NCBI GenBank assembly: GCA_910586805.1
Contig: CAJUJC010000029.1
Coordinates: forward strand, 1-19,605
From: an uncultured Erysipelotrichales bacterium
GTDB taxonomy: Bacteria > Bacillota_I > Bacilli_A > Erysipelotrichales > Coprobacillaceae
Reading direction: 5' to 3'
DNA: 19,605 nucleotides
The translations under genes were made by a program, and so were the position numbers. The stretch's first letter is position 1. Every line of letters begins with the position of its first letter. Positions 7,069 through 14,916 of this stretch are shown piece by piece. The notes beneath the pieces are model-generated. The model searched no databases, was not told the DNA's origin, and was given only the letters and a program-made list of their open reading frames with translations.

Positions 7069-7827
7069 ATGTCATTATTAGAAGTTAAAAATTTAAAGAA
7101 AGTTTATACAACACGCTTTTCTAATCAACAAGTTCAAGCATTGTCAAATGTCTCTTTTAGTGTAGAAGAAGGAGAATATGTTGCAATTATGGGTGAATCA
7201 GGAAGTGGTAAAACAACTTTATTAAATATTCTTGCTTCATTAGATAAACCTACAAATGGTGAGGTTTTATTAAATGGTAAAGATATTACACGTATTAAGG
7301 ATAAAGAAATCTCTGAGTTTAGAAGAAAGAACTTAGGATTTGTGTTTCAGGATTTTAATTTATTAGATACTTTTTCAATTAAAGACAATATTTTTTTACC
7401 ATTAGTTTTGTCGAAAGAAGCTTATCCTATTATGAAACAAAAGTTACAATATCTAGCACCTAAATTAGGAATTCAGGCTTTGTTAGAAAAATACCCATAT
7501 GAAATATCAGGTGGACAAAAACAAAGAGTGGCAGTTGCACGTGCATTAATTACACATCCTCTTCTTGTCCTTGCTGATGAACCAACAGGAGCATTGGACT
7601 CTAAATCAACGGATCAATTATTAGATATTTTTGATCAAATTAATGAAGAAGGACAAACGATTTTAATGGTTACACATAGTACAAAAGCAGCAAGTTATGC
7701 GAAAAGGGTTTTGTTTATTAGAGATGGTGAAGTTTTTCATCAAATATATAAAGGTAATCAAACAAGAGAACAAATGTATCAAAACATTTCAGATACATTA
7801 ACATTACTTGCGACAGGAGGAAAATAA
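7069..7827 (+). CDS. bceA: BceA-like ABC transporter ATP-binding protein
   Basis: A 252-residue ABC ATPase of the MacB/LolD/BceA type. Walker A is GESGSGKTT (42-50), the Q-loop glutamine is Q94 (FVFQDFNLL), the signature is SGGQK (147-151), Walker B is LLVLADE (165-171) followed by the D-loop, and the switch histidine is H203 (VTHS). A dimer of this protein powers one BceB permease, which frees cell-wall targets from antimicrobial peptides such as bacitracin or lantibiotics and also signals to BceS. The start has AAGGAGG eight bases upstream. The bceB start follows two bases after its stop. Expression should be induced through the BceR operator at 6967-6982. Confidence 0.95.
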   Translation: MSLLEVKNLKKVYTTRFSNQQVQALSNVSFSVEEGEYVAIMGESGSGKTTLLNILASLDKPTNGEVLLNGKDITRIKDKEISEFRRKNLGFVFQDFNLLDTFSIKDNIFLPLVLSKEAYPIMKQKLQYLAPKLGIQALLEKYPYEISGGQKQRVAVARALITHPLLVLADEPTGALDSKSTDQLLDIFDQINEEGQTILMVTHSTKAASYAKRVLFIRDGEVFHQIYKGNQTREQMYQNISDTLTLLATGGK

Positions 7828-7828
7828 A

Positions 7829-9835
7829 ATGAAATTATTCTTTTATCCTCGTTTAGCATTAACCAATTTAAAAAAGAATTCTCAAATTTATTTCCCATAT
7901 TTATTAACAAGTTCATTTACTGTGATGATGTTTTATTTAATTCATAGTTTATCAGTGAATAGTGGTTTTAAAGATGAACAACTTGGCGCAACAATGTTAC
8001 CATTTATTTTAGAACTTGGAACTTATGTTGTTATTATCTTTGCATTTATATTCTTGTTTTATATCAATAGTTTTATGATGAAACGAAGAAAAAAAGAATT
8101 TGCATTGTATAATATATTAGGTATGGAAAAAAAGCATGTGATGTGTATTTTATTATATGAAACATTATTTGTTGTGATTGTTTCGCTTGTTTTAGGTGTT
8201 TTATTTGGAGTATTGTTTAGTCAATTCATGTATCTATGCTTAGTTAAATTTCTTCAGCTTAATACAAATCTTGCTTTTGAAATGCCAGTTTCATCAATGA
8301 TGATGACATTAAAAGTATTTTTACCTATCTTTTTACTTTCTTATTTATTTAATGTTTTACAAATTAAATTATCAAAACCTATTGAATTGTTGAGAGGGAG
8401 TCATGTTGGTGAAAGAGAGCCAAAAGTGAAATGGTTATTTACAATTGTTGGTTTTCTTTGTTTAGGTAGTGGTTATTATTTGGCACAAACGATTGAAAAT
8501 CCTATGCTAGCTGTTGGTGTATTTTTTATTGCAGTTGTTTTGGTTATTATTGGAACTTATGGAATATTTACATCTGGATCTATTATGATTTTAAAGATGT
8601 TGAAGAAAAATAAAAGATTTTATTATCAAACTAGACATTTTACTGCTGTATCACAGATGTTATATCGTATGAAACAAAATGCAGTAGGTTTAGCAAGTAT
8701 TTGTATTTTATGTACATGTATATTAGTTATGTTATCTTCAACAGTTTCTCTTTATTTGAGCATCCAAGATAGTACAAATATCTTTATGCCAGAAGATGTG
8801 AAATATTATGTAGGGAGCGAAGATGATAAATTCAGTTATCAAGATTTAGATATCATTCATAATAAGATAATGAATGAATTTAAAAAAGAGAATATTGAAG
8901 TTAAAAATTATACTTTAAAAAGACTTTTTGAAGAAGCAGTTAAGTATGAGAATGATAAGTTTATCATAGGTGGAGGTAGTGATGGTTTTAATTATACAAT
9001 ACTATCAGCTATGAGTGTTGAGGATTATAATCGTTCATATCATAAAAATGTATCATTAAAAGGTAATGAAGTTTTATTATATGATAATTTTTTAGATGAA
9101 CAAAAAAGTTTAAATATTGATGATAAGATTTTTGATGTTGTAGGAAAGATTGATGATATTTACTTGGGTGAAACAACTGGACTTATGAGTGAGGCAAATA
9201 TTTTATTCATGATTTTTAATGATGAAGAAACCATTCGTTCAGTGATGAGTAATGTAGAAGAATTAACACCAGTGTACATTGCGACCTTGGATTATGTTGA
9301 TGATAAGGATGTAGAAAAGGGTAACGAGATTATTAATAAAGTTTGTTCAACAGAAATTAGAGATAATAAAAAGCTTCAAGAATCAGAAAGTGGTTATCTC
9401 TATGGCTTAGAATTTAAACGTGATATTCAACAAATGTATATGGATATGTTCGGAAGTTTGTTCTTTTTAGGAATATTCTTAGGTGTTTTATTCTTGATGG
9501 CAGCCATCTTAATTATGTACTATAAACAATTATCGGAAGGATATGAAGATCAAAAACGTTTTGAGATTATGCAAAATGTAGGTATGAGTCAAAAAGAAGT
9601 GAAACAAACGATACAGTCCCAAGTTCTTATTTTCTTCTTCTTACCATTGGTTGTCGCAGTTATTCATATGGCATTTGCATTTAAAATGATTGTTAAAATG
9701 ATGGGAATCTTTCTTGTATCAGAAATATCATTGTTTATATGGTGTACAGTGATATCAGTGATTATTTTAGCTATTATTTATAGTATCATTTATTTCTTTA
9801 CAGCTAAAACATATTATAAAATTGTTCAACATTAG
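7829..9835 (+). CDS. bceB: BceB-like ABC transporter permease (peptide sensing and resistance)
   Basis: A 668-residue FtsX-superfamily permease with the BceB layout of ten membrane helices. I see helices at about 20-40, 57-80, 110-137, 160-178, 203-222, 228-252 and 286-310, then a large extracellular domain (about 311-540), then three more near 541-563, 598-618 and 633-657. The large domain between helices 7 and 8 is the hallmark of BceB and is where peptide or target specificity is thought to lie. It is the least conserved part, so the substrate cannot be read here. Start ATG 7829 follows AGGAGG (7815-7820); an upstream in-frame TTG at 7808 would precede that ribosome site. A terminator follows directly. 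Confidence 0.94.
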   Translation: MKLFFYPRLALTNLKKNSQIYFPYLLTSSFTVMMFYLIHSLSVNSGFKDEQLGATMLPFILELGTYVVIIFAFIFLFYINSFMMKRRKKEFALYNILGMEKKHVMCILLYETLFVVIVSLVLGVLFGVLFSQFMYLCLVKFLQLNTNLAFEMPVSSMMMTLKVFLPIFLLSYLFNVLQIKLSKPIELLRGSHVGEREPKVKWLFTIVGFLCLGSGYYLAQTIENPMLAVGVFFIAVVLVIIGTYGIFTSGSIMILKMLKKNKRFYYQTRHFTAVSQMLYRMKQNAVGLASICILCTCILVMLSSTVSLYLSIQDSTNIFMPEDVKYYVGSEDDKFSYQDLDIIHNKIMNEFKKENIEVKNYTLKRLFEEAVKYENDKFIIGGGSDGFNYTILSAMSVEDYNRSYHKNVSLKGNEVLLYDNFLDEQKSLNIDDKIFDVVGKIDDIYLGETTGLMSEANILFMIFNDEETIRSVMSNVEELTPVYIATLDYVDDKDVEKGNEIINKVCSTEIRDNKKLQESESGYLYGLEFKRDIQQMYMDMFGSLFFLGIFLGVLFLMAAILIMYYKQLSEGYEDQKRFEIMQNVGMSQKEVKQTIQSQVLIFFFLPLVVAVIHMAFAFKMIVKMMGIFLVSEISLFIWCTVISVIILAIIYSIIYFFTAKTYYKIVQH

Positions 9836-9856
9836 AGGTGTTTATGAAGTGACTTT

Positions 9857-9889
9857 GTAGAAGGTATTTCATTATACCTCTTTTTTTTC
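9857..9889 (+). terminator. Intrinsic terminator of the bceAB operon
   Basis: AGGTAT (9862-9867) pairs with ATACCT (9874-9879) around a 6-base loop, then CTTTTTTTT. An outer AGAGGT (9834-9839) could pair with ACCTCT (9876-9881) as an alternative stem. Confidence 0.8.
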
Positions 9890-9906
9890 ACTTTTAACTT
9901 TTTAGA

Positions 9907-9930
9907 CAAAAAAAGGAACCAAAAGTTCCT
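9907..9930 (-). terminator. Intrinsic terminator of the RpiR-family gene
   Basis: On the minus strand AGGAAC, a 5-base loop and GTTCCT (9930-9914) are followed by a run of T. The stem overlaps the stop codon of the regulator gene. It faces the bceAB terminator, cleanly separating the two convergent units. Confidence 0.85.
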
Positions 9931-10714
9931 ATTTTAAGCTTTGGGCATACTGCATACATATTAAATCAACAATAGCTATTAAAGGATAGGGATGACTTGC
10001 ATAATCGTTTCTACTGTTGTAACGTATGTAATAATCAATGAAAGGATCAGTATGTGTTGAACTTGATGTAATCATGTAAATTTTAGGTTTATGTTTTAAA
10101 TTAGCAAATGGTTTCATCCTTTGGAAAACACGATTGAAGTATGTACCCGATTCTGAGAAAATAATAAGCAAAGTGTTTTCGTCGCAATGATGTATATATT
10201 CTACTTGATCAATAAATTTTAAACGAGTAAAAACAATTTTTCCATTTGTTTGTAAATCGTATTGCAAATTAAGTGCAACGTTTTCGGATTGAAGATAACC
10301 AAAAGCAGCAACTTTATCATATTTTTTGATATCATTTACAAGATTTTGAATATCTCTATCTAAAGTTTTACAATTTATTCTTGTAAGGTTGTCTATAACA
10401 CTCAATAAATAGGATTGTGATAGAGAATTTTCATCCATTTCTTTAAATTTAAATTTTTCTTGTCTTGTTTGAGAAGATAAATAAGAGAAACGTATTAATT
10501 GATTTTTAAGTGTATTAAAATCTTTTAGTCCTATATCTTTACAAAAACGAGATATGCTGGAATTAGAAACGTAACATTGTTTAGCAAGCTCTGTTAATGT
10601 ACAATCTTCGAGTTTTGACATATTTTCTATAATATGTTTTGCTATTTTGTAATTATTTGAATCTTTTGGTTCGCTATTAATTGTAGATAATAAAATAATA
10701 ACCAAATTAAACAT
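9929..10714 (-). CDS. RpiR/MurR-family transcriptional regulator (HTH + SIS)
   Basis: A 261-residue RpiR-family regulator. The N-terminal HTH_6 domain (about 1-75) includes TLTELAKQCYVSNSSISRFCKDIG (39-62), typical of the family. The C-terminal SIS sugar-phosphate-binding fold (about 110-255) has KVAAFGYLQSENVALNL and the loop LLIIFSESGTYFN. RpiR proteins sense sugar phosphates and control genes for hexose, amino-sugar or N-acetylmuramate use. The nearby NagB-family enzyme and PTS permease are the obvious targets, and their shared promoter carries a symmetric dyad. The start has AGAGGGGATG upstream and a good promoter (TTGTCA-17-TATAAT). A glutamate or glycine sits where some SIS enzymes have catalytic residues, so no enzyme activity is expected. 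Confidence 0.92.
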   Translation of the reverse strand: MFNLVIILLSTINSEPKDSNNYKIAKHIIENMSKLEDCTLTELAKQCYVSNSSISRFCKDIGLKDFNTLKNQLIRFSYLSSQTRQEKFKFKEMDENSLSQSYLLSVIDNLTRINCKTLDRDIQNLVNDIKKYDKVAAFGYLQSENVALNLQYDLQTNGKIVFTRLKFIDQVEYIHHCDENTLLIIFSESGTYFNRVFQRMKPFANLKHKPKIYMITSSSTHTDPFIDYYIRYNSRNDYASHPYPLIAIVDLICMQYAQSLK

Positions 10715-10740
10715 AAAATCATCCCCTCTATTATAAACGT

Positions 10741-10769
10741 ATTATAATAATTTCGAGGAGTGTTGACAA
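10741..10769 (-). promoter_or_regulatory. Promoter of the RpiR-family regulator
   Basis: -35 TTGTCA (10769-10764) and -10 TATAAT (10746-10741) with a 17-base spacer; predicted start near 10734, followed by AGAGGGG. The -35 abuts the stop codon of the RDD gene, so the regulator is independently transcribed. Confidence 0.82.
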
Positions 10770-10770
10770 G

Positions 10771-11361
10771 TTATTTATTTATAACAATTGTTTTTGCAAT
10801 TTTATCATGAAAAGATTGTGATAAGGGATTGAAATATGCATAAATGATAGATGCAAGTGTAAGAGCATAGGCAATGTATTGAAGAGGTTTAACGAATGGA
10901 GAAAGACCAAATAGAGGGAGTGCATTTCTTAAATATGACGCTGTAATAACAATTCCACCTTCTAAAAAAGTAGAACCAAGTAATTCTCTTAATAACATTG
11001 CCTGTAATGTTACTTCTTGACCATGTTCGTTTGTTATTTGTATTTTACATATTTTCTTACCTAATGTTTGACCTTTCCACACATAAGAAGGGATAAACAC
11101 ATAATATATGATCCCAACGAAAATTCCAAATAATACTAACCACATTGTTGTTGATTGAGGATATCTTGATAAATCAAACATTTCAGAACTTAAAACATTG
11201 CTGGTTCTTAAAAAGAGTGTGATGGGCATAGAAGCTATCATCGTTGTCATATACCAATCTATGATTAATGCAAAGAATCTTTTCATTCTTGTATTTGCTA
11301 TTTTGTATTGCGGTTGATTTAATAATTGTTTTTTTAATTTTTGTTTTTCACTTTTTTTCAC
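10771..11361 (-). CDS. RDD family membrane protein
   Basis: A 196-residue RDD-domain protein with three membrane helices (about 29-51, 71-93 and 150-177). The family residues are present: R28 and D35 in RFFALIIDW, the loop GQTLGKKICKIQI (98-110), and D186 in SQSFHDKIAKT near the end. RDD proteins are a widespread family; some are reported to act in ion exchange, but most have no known function. The start is GTG 11361 with GGTGAT about five bases upstream. The extended -10 TGGTATACT (11387-11379) could give it a separate promoter, though the leader would be very short. It sits between the NagB-family gene and the RpiR regulator on the same strand, so a link with sugar use is possible but unproven. 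Confidence 0.88.
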   Translation of the reverse strand: MKKSEKQKLKKQLLNQPQYKIANTRMKRFFALIIDWYMTTMIASMPITLFLRTSNVLSSEMFDLSRYPQSTTMWLVLFGIFVGIIYYVFIPSYVWKGQTLGKKICKIQITNEHGQEVTLQAMLLRELLGSTFLEGGIVITASYLRNALPLFGLSPFVKPLQYIAYALTLASIIYAYFNPLSQSFHDKIAKTIVINK

Positions 11362-11425
11362 TTTCTATCACCATGTTTAGTATACCAATACTATTTTTAC
11401 TATTCTATTCTTTTTCATAAAATAG

Positions 11426-11454
11426 AAAGGATTTCCATAATTCGGAAATCCTTT
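11426..11454 (-). terminator. Hairpin terminator after the NagB-family gene
   Basis: Perfect 11-bp inverted repeat AAAGGATTTCC (11426-11436) / GGAAATCCTTT (11444-11454) with a 7-base loop, directly after the NagB-family stop codon. The following sequence on the minus strand is T-rich (CTATTTTATG) but not a pure T run, so termination may be partial and some read-through into the RDD gene is possible. Confidence 0.7.
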
Positions 11455-11458
11455 GTTT

Positions 11459-12187
11459 TTATAGACGTTTATAGTCTTCCATATTTAATAAAGACGCAGC
11501 ATCTTTATCACAAATAACAGTGAAGTTTGGATGTAATTTCAATACTGTTGATGGTAATTCATCAGTAATTGGGGTGTCTAAGAATTTTTTGAATATTTCT
11601 GCCTTTTCTTTACCAGTGACAATCATAACTAAGTGTTTAACTCTCATTAAACTTTTTGGTCCCATTGTTAATGAATAAGGTTGTAATGGTCTTTCAGGAT
11701 ATGTTGGATTAACAGCATTTTTAATTTTTCTATCCATAGCATATGTGTAGCTGTCCATTGGTGTACATCTAGGACAATTACTACAAAAGTGTCCATCCCA
11801 ACCTAAACCAATCAACATAACATCAATACCACCAGCTTCTCTGATTTCTTGATCGTAAGTTTCCCAATTTTCCATAACAGGGATATGAATATGATCATCA
11901 GGAATATGAGCTTCTTTAAAGAATAATTCTTGCATTTCTACCCAGTTAGGACCTGGTTCACCTTTCTTTTCTCCAAAATAAGGAGCTTCATCAAATAAAT
12001 AGTATTGAATATCTTTGAATTTTTCTTGATCCTTTACATAAGGAATCATCATTTGATAAAGCATTTTAGGAGAATTTCCTGCTGTTAAAGAAATATTAAC
12101 TCTTTTGTCTTGCATCATTGCTCCTAATAAGATTTGCATTGTACTTTCACTCATTTTTTGTTCATTTTCTTCAATAATTAATTTCAT
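11459..12187 (-). CDS. NagB-family sugar-phosphate isomerase/deaminase (glucosamine-6-phosphate deaminase-like)
   Basis: A 242-residue protein of the NagB/6-phosphogluconolactonase superfamily. Numbering from an upstream in-frame ATG at 12193, the phosphate-binding loop is SLTAGNSP (35-42), the acidic active-site loop is YLFDEAPYFG (65-74), and the IGLGWDGHF segment (128-136) carries the ring-opening DGH. These match NagB positions, but LFDEAPYFG and the cysteine-rich SNCPRCTP after DGHF differ from classical NagB (LDEY; GHIAFNEP). It may therefore act on a different amino- or keto-sugar phosphate, as YieK-type paralogs are suspected to. I chose ATG 12187 because AGGAGG is seven bases upstream, against one base for ATG 12193. 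It diverges from a PTS permease and shares a regulated promoter region with it, so it probably processes the imported sugar. Confidence 0.85.
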   Translation of the reverse strand: MKLIIEENEQKMSESTMQILLGAMMQDKRVNISLTAGNSPKMLYQMMIPYVKDQEKFKDIQYYLFDEAPYFGEKKGEPGPNWVEMQELFFKEAHIPDDHIHIPVMENWETYDQEIREAGGIDVMLIGLGWDGHFCSNCPRCTPMDSYTYAMDRKIKNAVNPTYPERPLQPYSLTMGPKSLMRVKHLVMIVTGKEKAEIFKKFLDTPITDELPSTVLKLHPNFTVICDKDAASLLNMEDYKRL

Positions 12188-12219
12188 TTTCATTCCTCCT
12201 TTTTAAATTCGTTGTTCCT

Positions 12220-12324
12220 ATTATAAAAATAGAAAGTATGTGATTTCAATTGATTTCCATATTGTGGAAAGACTTTCTTTCTTTTGGAAAATAATTGAAA
12301 TAAATTTGTCAATAATTATATAAT
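12220..12324. promoter_or_regulatory. Mirror-symmetric divergent promoter and operator region (NagB-like gene / PTS EIIC)
   Basis: Plus promoter TTGAAA (12295-12300)-18-TATAAT (12319-12324) drives EIIC. Minus promoter TTGAAA (12249-12244)-18-TATAAT (12225-12220) drives the NagB-like gene. Every element mirrors the other about base 12272. Both -35 boxes lie inside a long inverted repeat: ATTTCAATTGATTTCC (12243-12258) against GGAAAATAATTGAAAT (12286-12301), 14 of 16 positions complementary. A shorter palindrome, TTTCCA-tattg-TGGAAA (12254-12270), lies inside. The local RpiR regulator is the likely ligand (inference). Confidence 0.8.
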
Positions 12325-12359
12325 AGGTTTACAAATTTAGGAAAAAGGGAGGATTTGTT

Positions 12360-13733
12360 ATGAAGTTTATGGAAAAGTTTAATGAAATTGCAGATCGTAC
12401 ATTGGTTCCTATTGCAAATAAACTAGGGAATCAAAGACATTTGGCAGCCATTCGTGATGGTATGGTTGTTGCAATTCCATTATCAATCTTAGGTGGTGTT
12501 TGTTTAATTATCTCAACACCTCCATTCAAGCCAGAAACATTACCAAACTGGGGATTTATTAGTGATTTATTAATGGGGTGGTATAATTGGGCACAAGTTA
12601 ATAAAGTCGCTTTACAATTACCATATAATATGACTATGGCATTGATGGGGTTATTTGTTACTTTTGCGATTGCTTATCACTTAGCTAAGAAATATCAAAT
12701 GGCAACATTAAATGCAGCAGTGGTTTCTACAGCAGTATTTTTAATGGTTTCTTCACCATTAGTAAACGCTGTACCTTCTACTCTTATTACAGAAGGAACA
12801 GCAGTTACTGATATGTTAGCTGGAAGTGCAAATTTTATTCCTATGACATATTTGGATGCTAAAGGAATATTTACTGGTATTATTTGTGCAATTGGGTGTG
12901 TGGAAATTATGCATTTTATGTTAGAAAAGAATATTCGTTTTAAAATGCCTGAAGGGGTACCACCTGCAATTGCTTCTTCATTTGATGCAATTATGCCATT
13001 ATTTGTTTGTGTTATCATATTCTATGCTGTATCTTTATTTATTCAAAGTGCAAGTGGACAATTATTACCAAGTTTAATTATGACAATCTTAGCCCCTGCA
13101 GTTTCAGGATTAGATTCATTAGTAGGTATTTGTTTAATTACAATTATTGCACAAACATTTTGGTTCTTTGGATTACATGGTGCAAGTATTACTCAACCAA
13201 TCCGTTTGCCATTCATGGAAATGTATTTAGCTACAAACTTAGCTGCATTTAGTGCTGGTACAGAAATAACACATTTCTTCACACAACCATTCTGGTCTTA
13301 TGTAATCTGCCTTGGTGGTGGAGGTTCAACATTAGGTTTATGTATTCTATTAGTACGTTCTAAATCTAAAGAATTGAAAACTTTAGGAAGACTTGCTATT
13401 GGGCCTGCAATTTTCAATATTAATGAACCTATTATCTTTGGGTTACCAATGGTTTTAAATCCATTAGTTATGGTACCATTTATCTTTGTGCCAGTTGTCA
13501 ATTCAATTATTGCTTACTCATGTATGTATTTCAATGTTATTGGTAAAGGGGTTATTGAAACACCATGGACGACACCGGCACCATTAGGAGCAGCACTTGG
13601 AAGTATGGATTTTAAAGCAGGATTACTTGTTATTGGATTAATTATCTTGGATATCATTTTATACTATCCATTCTTTAAATTAGTTGAAAAGGAAAAGCTT
13701 GAAGAAGAAAACGGACAAGCATTAGAAGCTTAA
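12360..13733 (+). CDS. PTS sugar transporter subunit EIIC (lactose/cellobiose family)
   Basis: A 457-residue membrane permease of the lactose/cellobiose PTS EIIC family (CelB-like), which imports a sugar while phosphorylating it together with EIIA and EIIB. Diagnostic segments: N-terminal HLAAIRDGMVVAIPLSILGG (27-46), PEGVPPAI (197-204), FWFFGLHG (267-274) and the conserved loop FNINEPIIFGLPMVLNP (352-368) with NEP at 355-357, which contacts the sugar. Around ten membrane helices are visible. GGGAGG lies seven bases before the start. No EIIA or EIIB gene is in the window, so those must come from elsewhere. The substrate is not readable; the divergent NagB-like enzyme hints at an amino sugar or beta-linked disaccharide. 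It ends in a strong terminator. Confidence 0.94.
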   Translation: MKFMEKFNEIADRTLVPIANKLGNQRHLAAIRDGMVVAIPLSILGGVCLIISTPPFKPETLPNWGFISDLLMGWYNWAQVNKVALQLPYNMTMALMGLFVTFAIAYHLAKKYQMATLNAAVVSTAVFLMVSSPLVNAVPSTLITEGTAVTDMLAGSANFIPMTYLDAKGIFTGIICAIGCVEIMHFMLEKNIRFKMPEGVPPAIASSFDAIMPLFVCVIIFYAVSLFIQSASGQLLPSLIMTILAPAVSGLDSLVGICLITIIAQTFWFFGLHGASITQPIRLPFMEMYLATNLAAFSAGTEITHFFTQPFWSYVICLGGGGSTLGLCILLVRSKSKELKTLGRLAIGPAIFNINEPIIFGLPMVLNPLVMVPFIFVPVVNSIIAYSCMYFNVIGKGVIETPWTTPAPLGAALGSMDFKAGLLVIGLIILDIILYYPFFKLVEKEKLEEENGQALEA

Positions 13734-13738
13734 TAAAC

Positions 13739-13788
13739 AAAAAAGAACCTATGGACATTGCTTATTCAATGACATATGGTTCTTTTTT
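13739..13788 (+). terminator. Intrinsic terminator of the EIIC gene
   Basis: AAAAGAACC (13741-13749) pairs with GGTTCTTTT (13778-13786), extended by TATG/CATA with one bulged T and an inner ATTG/CAAT (13757-13760/13767-13770), followed by T residues. It is a long, stable hairpin just after the stop codon. Confidence 0.9.
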
Positions 13789-13834
13789 GCCATTAACAAA
13801 ATATTTTATACCGTTCACGAAATAATCATTGACA

Positions 13835-13866
13835 AATAAAAAAGTGATAATCTTTTGACTATCACT
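13835..13866 (-). terminator. Intrinsic terminator of the hom-lysC-asd operon
   Basis: AGTGATA (13843-13849) pairs with TATCACT (13860-13866) around a 10-base loop; reading on the minus strand the stem is followed by TTTTTTATTT. It lies immediately after the asd stop codon. Confidence 0.85.
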
Positions 13867-13867
13867 A

Positions 13868-14902
13868 TTAGATTAAATTCATTTCAATCATCTTAAGACC
13901 AATATCAACAGAATTATAAGCAGCACCTTTCATTAACTGATCTGCAACAATCCATAAGCTTAAACCATGATCGTTATCTAAGTCTTTTCTTACACGTCCT
14001 ACATGAACCAATTCATCTCCAATGAATAATGTTGCCATAGGATAAACTTGATTTTCGATATCATCATATAATTCAACCCCATGAGAATTTGATAATAATT
14101 CAAAAACTTTATCCATATCAATTGGTTTTTTTGTTTCGATATAAACAGACTCACTATGTCCTCTCAAAACAGGAACACGAACACAAGTTGCATTGACTTT
14201 AATATCTTTATTAAAGATTTTTTTAGTTTCATTAACCATTTTCATTTCTTCTTTTGTAAAATGATTATCTAAATTAAATTTATCAACTTGAGGAATACAA
14301 TTAAATGCAATTGGGAAGTGTTTTTTATCACTTGCACAAGGTAATGTTTTTGCAACAGGTTCTTTTCCATCTAACACTTCTTGAGATTGTCTATATAATT
14401 CTTCCATACCAGCAACTCCAGCACCTGAAACAGCTTGATATGTAGAAACAATAATTCTCTCAATATCAAAATATTCATTTAAACGATTTAATGCACTTAC
14501 CATTTGAATAGTTGTACAGTTAGGATTTGCAATAATACCTTTGTGATCTCTCAATGCTTCTCCATTAACTTCTGGTACGACCAAAGGAACATCAGGATCC
14601 ATTCTAAAATGAGAAGTATTATCAATATTAATACATCCAGCCTTCACTGCATAAGGCATATATTTTTCAGAGATACTTCCTCCAGCACTCCAAAAAGCAA
14701 CATCAATTCCTTCAAAAGAATTTTCAGTTAATTCTTCAATAATGAATGTTTGTCCATCTTGTTCAATTTCTTTCCCAGCACTTCTTGCAGAAGCTAATAA
14801 TTTTAGACTTTCAAAAGGAAAGTTAAACTGAAAGATACATCTTAACATTTCTCTACCTACTGCTCCAGTAGCACCAACGATTGCAACTTTATATTTTTTC
14901 AT
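13868..14902 (-). CDS. asd: Aspartate-semialdehyde dehydrogenase
   Basis: A 344-residue NADP-dependent enzyme that reduces aspartyl phosphate to aspartate semialdehyde, the branch point for lysine/diaminopimelate and for threonine, methionine and isoleucine. The nucleotide loop is GATGAVG (10-16). The catalytic cysteine is C129 in ANPNCTT. The substrate region RVPVLRGHSE includes catalytic-type H249. Length is typical for the family. GGGGGAAA precedes the ATG, and the aspartokinase ends 14 bases upstream. It is third in the operon hom-lysC-asd, so its supply is tied to the leader attenuator at 17329-17446. In this organism it should also feed diaminopimelate for the cell wall unless lysine is used instead. 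Confidence 0.97.
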   Translation of the reverse strand: MKKYKVAIVGATGAVGREMLRCIFQFNFPFESLKLLASARSAGKEIEQDGQTFIIEELTENSFEGIDVAFWSAGGSISEKYMPYAVKAGCINIDNTSHFRMDPDVPLVVPEVNGEALRDHKGIIANPNCTTIQMVSALNRLNEYFDIERIIVSTYQAVSGAGVAGMEELYRQSQEVLDGKEPVAKTLPCASDKKHFPIAFNCIPQVDKFNLDNHFTKEEMKMVNETKKIFNKDIKVNATCVRVPVLRGHSESVYIETKKPIDMDKVFELLSNSHGVELYDDIENQVYPMATLFIGDELVHVGRVRKDLDNDHGLSLWIVADQLMKGAAYNSVDIGLKMIEMNLI

Positions 14903-14916
14903 TTTATATTTCCCCC

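Noticed and set aside
12695..13501. Three open frames (two minus, one plus) overlapping the EIIC gene
   Set aside because: They lie wholly inside a well-supported PTS permease, have no ribosome sites, and read as low-complexity shadow translations.
14504..14731. Plus-strand open frame inside asd
   Set aside because: It is antisense to the conserved catalytic region of asd, with no ribosome site or recognisable protein features.
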